Source: Notospermus geniculatus
Taxonomy: Eukaryota > Nemertea > Pilidiophora > Heteronemertea > Lineidae
Assembly: GCA_002633025.1 (NCBI GenBank)
Contig: NMRB01000062.1
Coordinates: 454,784-518,783 of the forward strand
Reading direction: 5' to 3'
DNA length: 64,000 nt
Numbering within the stretch: position 1 is the stretch's first letter; each line of letters starts with the position of its first letter. The notes beneath the pieces are model-generated. The model saw only the letters and a program-made list of their open reading frames with translations, did not search any database and was not told where the DNA came from. Below are positions 22,101 to 32,800 of the stretch, piece by piece. Both the position numbers and the translations under genes were made by a program.

Positions 22101-25100
22101 TTAATTTTTCGGCTCCTATTTGAGCGTTCTGAAACAGGTCTGCCATCATAGGCCAACTATTTGGTGGTTTCCTTTAGATCAGCTTTTATCTGCTTCCGTT
22201 TTCAGCTTCTTTGAACCTCTACAGCTGGAGGAAAACGCCAAATTGATGATTTTTCAATGCAAGGAGGCTAAAGAGAATGAACTGTGCCCACGCGTCATTT
22301 ACAAAGGAGGCTTTTCCAAGGAAAACATCACTGCTTACTTTTTGAATCTCAAGGAAGCAGACAGAACTGTGAGTTCGACATAAAAAACCCTTGTCCTCTT
22401 ACAGGACCATCCAGGTGCCCCAGAGAATGTAAACTTACTCACAGTTTTGACCTTGTGAGAAATGCCAGCAGACCCGCTGCAAAGGGCCTCGCTTGCACCA
22501 ACACACTGCCGCAAGAAATGACCGTCAGATAATTTGGTGGATCCTTTGGCCGTAAATCAAGGCCACTCTGCTTAGAATCTACGCCGCAATTTAATGTAAG
22601 ACGATGCACCAATTTCAGTTTGACATTCCCAGAGACGGTGGCCTTGATATGTTAGAAGACATGTCCATCCACAAGGGTTACCTCTTCTACGACAAGGCAT
22701 CGAAAGAGTCGGTGAAAGAAGTGGCTGAAATTATACGTAAAACGTTCCCAGGTGAGCTGGGAGTCTTTACCGTCGACACGTAAGTATACATTTCACTGCC
22801 GTCCAGTGGTAAACGGTACGAATGGTCAGGGGGAGCACGGTTGGCCCAAAGCACCAACGTCGAGTCAGGTCGAAGGCGAGTTCGTACTTGGTACCGTGCG
22901 GCTCTCGAAGCGGGTGAGCAATTCAGTGGAAACCTCCTTTAACCACAGTTCAATTCTCTTCAGTGGACGAGTGGACACCAAACGTGGCTTGGGCCTTGAT
23001 ATCAAACCACCTGCGTTCGCACTGAAATCGTTTGAAGAGAAGGTAAGTCGGAATGACCGCTAAAAACTTCGTACGTCAGTTGGACAGTGAAAGAAATCTA
23101 CTGCAGTGAGGTCTAAAAGAGTTATCTACCCGTCACTGGCTTGCGAGGTCGGGTGGTGGTGACCACAAAGACTAGACCAAACATCTGCATTCTGGTACAA
23201 ACTTATGGTTTTCATTTTCTTCAGAAAATACTACGCATGAACCACAGGTTTACGGAAGATAACGTCATCAACTTTGTCGACACGTCGCTCCACCAGCATC
23301 GTGAAAAGTCGAAGGCGGCCGAACCGTTCAAGAAAGCTGATGGTGGTAAATAAGAGCATCATAGAAACTTCGAGGAAACTTCGTAGCTTAGCACTGAAGT
23401 TTATCCATCGTTTCCTCGGGCCCCGCCATGTTGGATTTCTTGCAAACTGCACATGCACAGTAATATCTGGTGGGCAAATTCGGAACTCACGACCAATCAT
23501 GCACATGCTTTGATTTGCCTACCAGATAAGTGCGCGCGCACAAAATCTCTGTAGAATCCAAGATGGCGGAGGGAGCGTCGAAACGATGAATGTCATCCCT
23601 AGATAACCCCCAGGAGATTGGTTGGAGAGGCATCTAGGTCTATAGGTGCATCTTATTTCAACAATATGGTCAGAGCACGTTCGTCTTGCTAGCAGCAGTA
23701 TCTCAGCACGTTTGGTTTGATGAGAGCCTTTTGTTGCAGATGAGACAAAAATGGACGATGAAGTCGCCGCGCCGGTCCACAGCCTGGGCCTCCTCCCGAA
23801 GACCCGGATTCAAACTTCCCACATCACAGCACTGACAGATGAATCATTCCCTACGGTGACTGGCGGAGCTGGGCCTACATTAGTTGTATTTTACACGACT
23901 TGTAAGTTTTGTAGAAGTTATTGAAATGAAAGTATCTGATAATAGATTCTATATCGACAGCTCTATACGGTTCGTTTTATGCCCTAAACTCTCCCAGCCC
24001 TGAGCAACGCCTACTAATTATAAACGGCGGCCTTTCTCATAGGTCAGACTAAAGCTATCTAAATCATACCTGAGGAGGAAAGGATGACCATATTTTACAC
24101 TAGCTACAGCAATGGAATTCCGCAGAAAATGGCATACATTAAATGTACATGTACGTTGATTTCAGATGACTCAGTCAGCATGGCTTTACTTCGATCCTAC
24201 ACCGAAACCGCCATATTTGAAAAGGATATGACGTCACTAACTCGGGTCGACTGTTTTGATTGGACAGATGTATGCACACGTCAGAAGGTTTTTAGCTTTC
24301 CCACGGTTCGGGTTTATGTAAAAGGAAGACCGATTTCATATCACGGTATTCTTGACGGAGCGGCAATCATCAGATTCCGTAAACTGTGAGTAGCGCGACT
24401 CTGATTTTGGCCACTTTACATCATGTCCTACAATGGACAATTTGTTGGTCTCTCTCAAGATTGGACATGTGTCACTCAATAGCTTACTTCATAATACTAA
24501 TTGTCTGTCCTCCATTTTAGAATCGAGTTGGGAACACCTCTAGAACTTACCAGCCCAGAGAAGGCCAAAAAATACATGTCCGGTTCCTTCCCAGACGGAC
24601 TCTCGGATATGGAAATGGAGGTTTCAATTGCCGTTGGGTTAACCAGCAAAAACGGTGAGTTAGGTTGTCGGGAGATTGGCGGACAACAGACGCGTTTATC
24701 CAGGGCACACCCTGGTGTTCGGACTCATCGCCATTTGGTACATGAACTATGCGACTGACGAAAACCGATATATGACACAACTGGAACGGCCTTCATTTCA
24801 CATCATCGTCAACTAACCATTTATTATCACGATGTCTTCTCTTTCAAGATATACCTGTGGTAAAACAATTGGCGGAACAATTTAGTCACGAACTTTTCTT
24901 TGCTTACGGGACTGGAGACGCTGCTAAAATTCTGTAAGTCTTAGCATGCCCGAAAATGCCGGCGGTTTTTGTGCAGGCAACTTTGGAACCTAACCCACTA
25001 ACTCCGTTACACCTAATACTACATATTCTTGCACTTGTTTAATCTTGTCATGTTTAGACCAGAAAACCACATCACCCACAATAATTTCGTTCATCGCACC

Positions 25101-28100
25101 TAACTGCACATAACCCAAAATTACGTCGTCCATCACACCTGATTGTCCACCGCACAATACAAGTAACACCATGGTAACACCTGACTGACTACCACACAAT
25201 ACAAGTAACATCATGGTAACACCTGACTGACTACCGCACAATACAAGTAACACCTGACTAACTACCGACTGCATGCCAAAGCAATCGACGTCATCTTCGG
25301 AGGTACTCGGCTACATTCGGGCGGCCATCGTAACCTACCTCGACTGTATATAGGAGCCTCGGCGTAGTAATCATCTCGCAAATCACGAGATAATTCAGTG
25401 ATTCGCCGCAGTGAGTGGGTTTGATTTGATTTGTGTTTATTATAACGAGAGAGATTTACAATGAATTTTAAAAAGGGCCAAGGCCGGAGCATTAGTGGCC
25501 CTTTTGAACATAATTAAACTTAGGATGTAAGGCGGTGAATAACAACATAGGAATAATGTACATGAATAACAAGCTAAGGGAAAGTGAAGTCACGTGGTGA
25601 AAGAACACAAGCCACGGACAAACAGAATACAGACAGGATAAAACAAAACGATAGCTATAGTGAGGTAAGAACAATCAACGGTGGACACCCAGAGGAACTG
25701 GTAAACACCTATTCAACACTGGGGCCCGAACTTATAAAGGATGTCTATCCCTTAGACAAGTCTAACTCGCCAAGACAAGTCTAAATCAGTCGTCTAGCTT
25801 AAACTGCGATTACAGAAGGATGTCTAGCTTAGACGTGTCTAAAACTGCCGTCCAAAGATAGACAACGATGTCCAAATAACAAAGGAATTGCAAAACATGC
25901 CAGGGGGCTTGTTTTGCAGTTGTCTAAGCTTGTGATTCATTCATAATTTCAAGTTTTATGGTCTTAAAAGGTGTCCTAGTGGCCCTAGATTATCTGCATG
26001 AAAAGAAAATNATCCATAGGCTACATAATGCAATCTTCCGCATTTAACCCCTTCCTAATCTTTTTCAGTAAAATAGAATGCTTGGACTTCCTGGGCCTTC
26101 CTTCCTGCAACTAGTGGCGCTATCCTAACCAAGCGGAGATAACCATAACTGGGTCACGTGACCGACTTTTTTTGACATGTGTAAATGATAAATGATAAAT
26201 GTAAATGATAAACGTACTAGAATTACGTTAATATGTTAACCCATTCAGAACCTATGACCAAAAACGTAAATGTATATCTCAGCAACGCCACCTATTATTT
26301 TAGTTTTGAGCCAGGCGTTTTATAGACAGTGGCATCTACGCTAGATGAAACCGGTAGATGATGTTGAAAAGTGGTGCTGTTGGGTTCCAGGCGAATATTT
26401 TCAGACTAAAAGGACTTCGTGTTGATAACAAGTGGTATTAGAAATGAACTGGATACTAATTAGAAAGAATTGTGTGATTAGGCCGACCGAACTATTTCTA
26501 CATGCGCGCCGGCAAAATCCAAAATGGCGGCCTTCCACCTAGGCTAGTGGTGAAATTAGGCACGATATTTCGCCGCTAGTGTCAAGTGTGTAAAAACCGA
26601 TTTTCAGGAAAGCGGTCGCAGCGCCCCCTTTCATCTTAATTCATGCTGAGGCATGATGGGACATCACCATGCACCAACATCCAATCAAATTCGACCTCAT
26701 TAAAATTTGTCTGGACAGGAGGTAAATAACGGCTAGTTCACCTTTAACTGCCACGAGCGCCACCCAACGTCTCATTAATGAACGACTCCAAATCACAGCT
26801 GAACGTCTTCCCTTACAATGCATTTCATTGGTTCGGACGATTTGAGAGCTTACCTATGATTGGTTGATTAGTATTTCAAATTTCGGATTTCGAATTTTGA
26901 ATTTCGGATTTCGAATTTCGGATTTCGGATTTCGAATTTCGGATTTCGGATTTCGAATTTCGGATTTCGGATTTTGAATTTCGGATTTCGAATTTCGGAT
27001 TTCGAATTTCGGATTTCGAATTTCGGATTTCGGATTTTGAATTTCGGATGAGCCTTCTGGGCTTTCGTAGTTTAGAGCCATGGTGGACCTATCGATATGT
27101 AAAATGACTGTACAGTTCCAATTAGGCCAACGCTTCATGCCAGATTTCTGAAGTATGAGGCAACGAGTCGATAAGCTTGCCAAATGTTGCTCTCTGTTCA
27201 TTCAGACATGCTTTTCTTCCCTGGATTTTGGATTCATTTTTAAATTTCAGACGGAGCTAACTGTGACCAGCCTCCCAAAGATCTACGACCAAAAGAAACC
27301 AATTGTTCTCTACTTCGGCGATCCTATGGATGCACAGCTAAAGGCAGTGGCTGATGTTAAAGGAACTGGAGAATTTAACGACTATTTGTTCTCCTGGGTG
27401 AACAGGTAGGATACAGACTCGATAAGAAGACGCGAAGAGGGCCGTTACAAACCCCAAGGAGGACATCCCTTGCATGAGCAAACCGAAGAGGGCTGCTCAA
27501 GCAAGCCAGCAAGCCGTGGCGTGCTCACGACTGCCAGCCAAGGCCTCGGTGTCAAGTAGGCCTATACTTAGTGCTGGCCTGGCTCGACGGTCAATCTGAT
27601 GATGGATTATACAAGCCGACTGCCAGCGGTAGTAAATCCACCCATGGTAGTCGGTAATCCAAGCCCGCTGGAAAAAAAGTTGGATCTTTAGGTTGAATAT
27701 ACTGAAAACTCTATATTTTTGTTTTTCAGCGTGGATGTGGACAGTATCGGTGGGAAAATTCTCCAAACTTATGTACCAGATGCTCATATACCGGCGCTGG
27801 CTCTCGTCAACCTGCCGAAGGTCAGTACACCACCAACGTTCATGGTGTTGTAAGCAGAGGCACTCGATAGGCCTACATATCATGTTTCTGAAGTCATCCC
27901 TACAAGCGGCAACAAGGCTGATCACGGCTCGCCCAATGAGACCTCATCTAGTCAGCAATGACACCTCATCTAGTCAGCAATGACACCTCATCTAGTCAGC
28001 AATGACACCTCATCCAGTCAGCAATGATATTTACATCAATTTTGCATTCTTCCATTCTTATCGCTTCAGGGACAGGTTCACATGTTCGATAAGGCCGAGT

Positions 28101-28748
28101 TCACTGTTGCTAACATCAAGGACTGGACAAAAAGAGTTGCCGACGGCAAGGAAGTCCCCAAGTGTAGGTGGTCTTGGTGTGGTTAGAAGGAAAGTCCAAT
28201 GCCTCTGACTAATCAATAAGGTTGCGATTACACAGAGCTATACGCGTTGTACGGGAACGTTTCTGTGCCGTACAGTGCCGTACAGTCCGTGTGTTTCTTA
28301 TATTTCAGACGTGATGCCTGAGACGAAGTGGAAACCGCTGAGCGAAGGATACGACTTCATAGAACTGGCCAAGAACAAGAGCAGGATAACTTCAGGTAGA
28401 AATGTATTATAAATAGAAAATGGTATTCCATCTTTCTATATCCCCTGAATGGGGATAGAAGCCCTCTTGCCGACATGTAGACTCTTCTGTCGCGTGTCAG
28501 AGACAAACCCTTTCACAATATGATGCAAGACTCACAATTTCGTAAGCTGAACACTCCGCAAAAACGTGAAGCGATCTCAGAGATTCCTTGTAATCCACAC
28601 TTTAGGTGGCAGAAGAAGCGGCGCGAAAAAAGAGGGGAAGGACAGCGTACCAATCAAGGTCGACGAAGATTCAGAACCGATGAAGACGATGCCAACCATG
28701 ATGGGTAAGGATGTCGAACACACGACTCATGCACACGAAGAGCTGTAA
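19168..28748 (+). CDS. TXNDC16/ERp90-like thioredoxin-fold ER protein, copy A (one exon missing)
   Basis: Exons: 19168-19357, 19666-19757, 20854-20933, 21200-21274, 21601-21725, 21990-22080, 22206-22368, 22619-22779, 22964-23042, 23225-23345, 23740-23901, 24166-24385, 24521-24654, 24849-24933, then 27251-27405, 27730-27820, 28070-28163, 28309-28395 and 28606-28748. The N-terminus is a signal peptide (MLLVFCALFLIF). Several thioredoxin-like folds follow. The clearest (about residues 440-520) has FYTTYDSVS where PDI has its CGHC site, and a later TVRVYVKG strand after a cis-Pro position. The C-terminus ends in HEEL, a KDEL-type retrieval signal. Exon 14 ends in phase 2 but the next exon starts in phase 0; copy B has a 133-nt exon here, so an exon is absent from copy A, in a region with an N (26011). 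With such an exon the protein would be about 826 aa, close to human TXNDC16 (about 825). Intron 3 has a GC donor. The family name rests on length, architecture and remembered family features; the thioredoxin-like ER nature is firmer. Confidence 0.82.
20064..20197. mobile_element. MITE, family 'tagggagttttcgcaaagcc', copy 1
   Basis: Near-perfect inverted arms ('gagttttcgcaaagcccccg' and its complement) flank a short loop containing 'cggtgatctcttcttgtcatcgaataatg'-like sequence. Copies 2 and 3 are at about 41620-41740 and 57863-57989. It sits in intron 2 of copy A. Confidence 0.85.
20211..20385. mobile_element. MITE, family 'tagaatctaatgcccc', copy 2
   Basis: It begins 'tttgatagaatctaatgccc' and contains 'aaatgtattgttgggggaca', the reverse complement of the interior of the copy at 1562-1727. 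It lies in intron 2 of TXNDC16-like copy A, directly after another MITE. Confidence 0.65.
20557..20751. repeat. 195-bp palindrome with hammerhead-like core (Penelope-like terminal repeat?)
   Basis: The two arms are almost perfect inverted copies ending 'gatgataaacag...ctgtttatcatc'. On the plus strand the right arm reads CTGAAGA (20684-20690), then a GACCCC/GGGGTC stem with a GATT loop, then GAAA (20708-20711). This is the order of a hammerhead ribozyme core, with one extra A before the stem. Related palindromes lie at 55049-55202 and, one arm only, at 48624-48690. Penelope-like retroelements are known to carry such motifs; assignment here is inference. Confidence 0.6.
24697..24835 (+). repeat. 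Second copy of the 'caccctggtgttcggactca' dispersed repeat
   Basis: It lies in intron 13 of copy A. The matching frame reads TLVFGLIAIWYMNYATDEN and continues to a stop about 34 codons from the first of these residues. It matches 6160-6235 in SLC6 intron 2. The parent element or gene is unknown. Confidence 0.5.
25110..25272. repeat. Tandem repeat of about 50 bp ('acaatacaagtaacaccatg')
   Basis: Three to four copies of a unit with 'cacaatacaagtaaca.catggtaacacctgactgactacc' lie head to tail in the large intron of copy A after exon 14. Confidence 0.8.
25420..25715 (-). mobile_element. LINE-like 3' tail fragment, copy 1
   Basis: Read on the minus strand, the fragment ends in 'ccttggccctttttaaaatt', an AT-rich stretch and a short 'aaatcaaatcaaac' tail, as expected of a non-LTR retrotransposon 3' end. 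The same 280-bp sequence occurs at 53620-53903 ('ggccaaggccagagcattag', 'agtgaagtcacgtggtga', 'gaggaactggtaaacacct'). No reverse transcriptase frame is present. Confidence 0.55.
25965..26045 (+). pseudogene. Protein-kinase catalytic-loop fragment beside a contig join
   Basis: The frame beginning at about 25968 reads GVLVALDYLHEKK, one codon with an N (26011), then IHR, followed by unrelated codons and a stop. The pattern ALxYLHxxxIIHR is the conserved stretch leading to the HRD catalytic loop of eukaryotic protein kinases. The Asp after HR is replaced because the similarity stops. It is a single short piece inside an intron of copy A, so it is either a pseudoexon or foreign contig sequence joined at the N. 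Confidence 0.4.
26872..27048. repeat. 'ggatttcgaatttcggattt' low-complexity tandem array
   Basis: About 20 short units (8-9 bp) of the type GGATTTCGAATTTC are repeated. The minus strand is open through it as a repetitive SEIRNPK peptide, which is a by-product of the repeat. It lies 200 bases before an exon of TXNDC16-like copy A. Confidence 0.95.
27937..28026. repeat. 22-bp minisatellite ('cacctcatctagtcagcaat')
   Basis: Four nearly perfect copies of a 22-bp unit lie in the intron just before the exon at 28070 of copy A. Confidence 0.95.
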
Positions 28749-29849
28749 TACAGCTGACACTGCCATCTGTGCCGTAGTTGCACATCTATAAGGCCTGCTT
28801 TCAATGTACTTCATGATCTCGTGTTACTCGTGAACTCGACGGATCCATTTTTATTTTGTATTGGTGTACTAAAAAGAATAAAATATACTCCTCTATACGT
28901 TCACGATAAAGCATTTTTTCTTGGTTATTTCGGTTGTTTGTGAAAGTTCCGATTGGTTTATGCTCTTCGTTATCTATGGGTGGTAAACCACCCGGGAACA
29001 GTTGCCAGACGTGCCTGTCGTGCCTGAGAGGCAGACGTAGACGTGAGTGTAGCGTACGTGAAGCAGAAGTAGACGTGTTTGGTGTGTGTATGAAGCAAAC
29101 ATTAGAACTGTGAAAATAATACCGATGACCATGAAAAAAATCATATGTCAACGTGAGAAATATCATATGCGTTAATCAGACGTGGATGGCGCCGCAGTCG
29201 ATTGCAGCGCCACCCAACGTCTTATCAGCGCATAAGAATTTTTCACGTTAACATGATTTTTTCAAGCACGTCTAATTTCTGCGGAAATAACCACCCGTAG
29301 TTATTTCCGCAGAAATTAGACGTGCATGTCATGAGAGTGAAGAAGACGTAGACGTGTAGCATGTGTTTGGTGGTAGAAGAAAAAGCTCACATGTCAACAT
29401 GAAAAATATCACATGCGTGAATCAGACGTTGGGTGGCGCTGCAGTCGATGAATTCGTTTGTAAACACACAGCAGTGAGGAAAATATCAATGGCCATGAAA
29501 AAAATCATAGGTCAACGTGAAATTTCTTATGCGCTGAGGAGACGTTAGGTGGCGCTGCAATCGACTGCAGCGCCACCCAAGCATAGTAAAGTGTCGAGAC
29601 ATCTCTAATTCTCAACGGGGGGGGGGGCTACATAGGAATCAGATGACGTACGGCACGACAAATTCAAGGGCAAAATTAACCATNCGTTGCACTAACCGTG
29701 CGTCATCGAAACGAGCCTGATATTGATCCTGAATCAGCTGAAAGCACCTGTTTTGGGTTTGCAGTCGATGCCAGGCAGCTGCCACGTTTAGTATAGTCAT
29801 CTCAAAGGCCTTTTCTGAAGCCTATACACTGTTGAATCCACGTCACGGA
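28749..29849. other. Intergenic region between TXNDC16-like copies A and B
   Basis: It is largely filled by two hairpin elements (about 29130-29270 and 29390-29585) with arms such as 'gtgaaaaattcttatgcgct' and a centre 'gcgctgcaatcgactgcagc'. The sequence 'cacgtcgaatttctgcggaaataacc' forms a further small hairpin near 29270-29330. A single N lies at 29684. The stretch must contain the promoter of copy B, but no distinct element is evident. Confidence 0.5.
29130..29585. mobile_element. Two related hairpin MITEs ('gcgctgcagtcgat' family)
   Basis: Copy one (29130-29270) folds with 'tggatggcgccgcagtcgat' against 'tgcagcgccacccaacgtct'. Copy two (29390-29585) has the same arms with about 60 extra bases in its left part. 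Both share 'atgaaaaaaatcat.ggtcaacgtgaaa' outer arms. Confidence 0.65.
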
Positions 29850-32800
29850 ATGCTTCCCCTAAAATTCTCCGCTTTGTTTCTCTGTTTTTACCTCTCAGAT
29901 GGGTCAGGGCTTAAAAAATCTGAGCTGGGTGCCACAAAGGTTTTAAACGAGAAAACCTTCTGGGAGTTTATATCGTCTTCCCGGATTAGGATGGTTGTTT
30001 TCTATGATCCGTTACCAAAGGGACACGAGAGCGTGTACGAAGGTAGGTCAAGGTCAACTAATGGGAATCAGCTTATCGCCAAAAGACGGCGGCAAAGTTC
30101 TAGCGGGCCAATGCAATAGAAAATTCTCCTTGGTGCTCAGACAACCAAGAATGGGTCCGCTAGGTATTGAATTGGGCAGTAGTGACTCCTATTGGTCAAC
30201 TTACCGACAGCTCCTATTCCACGCACGTGGACTACCCTCGCCGCGGCAGTCAAAACTGTGGATTTTCCTCTAATTCTTCAGGTGTTCATAAAAATGTCAA
30301 TTTCAAGACGTTTTTACCGATATTCCGAAAGGTCGCCGATTACGTGGAGGATTTTGGGGTTAACGTAGGGATCGTGAGTAAATCAAAAATCTTTCTTCAT
30401 TGCCTTTTTGAATGAAACATAGGATGAAATCCAGAAGAGTGCGTAGTTGGTTGGACAGAAAGGCCAAACCAAGTCGAGACACCGATATGCCTGGAATCAC
30501 GGCAGCGAGATTTGCGTCGGTTTCGCGTATTCACTCATCGTGTCTACTTGCATAGCAACACGCCTACACAATCTCTATGACGTGCCTTGGAAACGATTCA
30601 GTTCGACCCCTCCGTCCCTGCGACCGACGAGTTTTCGTCAGGATAGGCCAAAAATCGCATCTCAGAGCATTTGATTAAAATTTTCTTGGGAAGAACCACC
30701 AAGCGCCCCTCCACAATCACCTGTTGCCACCACCATCAAAGCCCCCCCCCCGCCGCCGCCGCAAAAATCCTTTCCGCCCTCTTCTGAACATGTAAGTTGT
30801 CCTGATTCGGCGTTTTCTATTCAAAATATTCGATAAGTTGATAAAGTTTTCCTCTCCTACAGGTGGAATGCGCCAAAACACCGTCAATCAGTTTATGTCG
30901 TGAAGAGAAAGACCTTAACAACGTGTTCGCTTACGCTTTCAGGTAGGCCCTACCGTTTGAACTGTCAGTTTTGTCGAGGTGATTCTCCGGTCGTTGTAAC
31001 ATGTGGAATACTTTTTATTCGCTCATTTACATTACCAGGCTAAAAGGGACATGAAAACACCCGACAGTAAAATCAGTTGTTTTACCGTAGGAATCCAAGA
31101 TGGCCACCAGGCGGCCATCTTGGAAAATGGCCTTTGGCTCATATCATAAACTACTGCAGCTAGAATCTTTTTACCTTAAGATAATGTAGGCACCGTGTAC
31201 GTGTACAACAAAACCGGATATCGAAGGGATCGACTTCATTTTCAGAAAAATTCCTTCGTTACTTTTCAGGAACGGGGAAATGTTTACAAAACTCGAGTAC
31301 GAAAACCTTAAGGACATCAACTGGATGGTTACAAGTCTACTGCAGTAAGTCACAGTGTGTGGGCCTACTATGATTCCCGATCATTCTTGTTTTGGAAATG
31401 GTTGCTTTGCCTTCGAATGGCCGCCCATCAAGATCGGGGGATCGTAGTCGACCTCTGTTTTGAGGATACACGTCCGTCATTTTACTATTGGAAGGCAGAG
31501 CTATTATGGCCCAAGTAAACTTCCTTTTACTATTGGAAGGCAGAGCTGTTACGGCTGGGGTAAACTTCCTTTAATGGAAGCTGGGCCAAAGAGCTAACTT
31601 CCTTTTACTATTGGAAGGCAGAGCTGTTATGGCTAGGGTAAACTTCCTTTAATGGAAGCTTGGCCAAAGAGCTAACTTCCTTTTACTATTGGAAGGCAGA
31701 GCTGTTATGGCTAGGGTAAACTTCCTTTAATGGAAGCATGGGCCAAAGAGCTAACTTCCTTTTGCTATTGGAAGGGAAGCTGTCACGGGCCAAGTAGTTA
31801 AAACTTTCGTTGCTATTGGAAGGAAAAGTTGTTATGGGCCAAGTAGTTAAACTTCCTTTGCTATTGGAAGACAAAGTTGTTATCGGCGGCCAAGTAGTTA
31901 AAACTTTCTTTGCTATTGGAAGGCAAAGCTATTATGGGCCAAGTAGTTAAACCGGATTTTTCTGCTGGGAGGCAAAGCTGTTATGGGCCAAGTAAGTATA
32001 GTTAAACCGCCTTTTGCAAAGCAAAGCTGAGCTGTTATGTCACCAGTGGATTTCCTTTTACTAATTGGAAGGCAGAGCTTTTGGGCTGATTTGAGTCTTC
32101 AGTTACCTCTCGGCCTTTTTTGTTGTCATCCATTATTCTTCATCTAGTGAGATGGACGTTTCGCTCGATGATAGCTTTAGAATCAAACTCAAAACCTCCC
32201 TCTCTTCAGCTTGCATATCATTGACGAGATGCCGATCATCGAAGGTGAACCCGAGTTGGAAAAAAAGATATTCGCCCCGAATCGAGGAAAGAAGGATGTA
32301 TTCCTTGGATACTTTTTTTATTTGGGATTTAAAGGTTTGTCAGCGATAAAACATTGACAAGTACATGTAGATGTTCATTTTACGTGCATCGTTAGAGACG
32401 CAGTAGCATGCTTTGAGAGTTCGATCCTTCCAACAGCTCCAATATGTACTTCCAGGCCATAATCAAATGCTTCTTTTCTAGAACACCAATCATATGTTTT
32501 ATCCGCTTATTTGAACTTCCATGATTTTGCCTACGTTGTATCCACTGACAAGGAGCTCTTTGAGAAGGCCAGGTAAGGCACTGAACAGTGGCTCCACATT
32601 TACCCCTTTGAACGCCCTGCCAAAACTGAGGTTTGAACTGCAATAGGTCGGTGGCAGACAGGAAGATCATAAACCCTGCAGTTGTCCATCAGTCAGTATG
32701 TGTTTTCCAAAATGATGTTATGAAGAATACTCCTGGGCTGCCTGTGGTACAGGTATTAGTAAGCCATCTGTCTGCGTTTTTCAAAAAAAAACTCGTAAAT

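Noticed and set aside
26854-27201. 115-codon minus-strand frame with SEIRNPK repeats
   Set aside because: It is a translation of the GGATTTCGAATTTC simple repeat.
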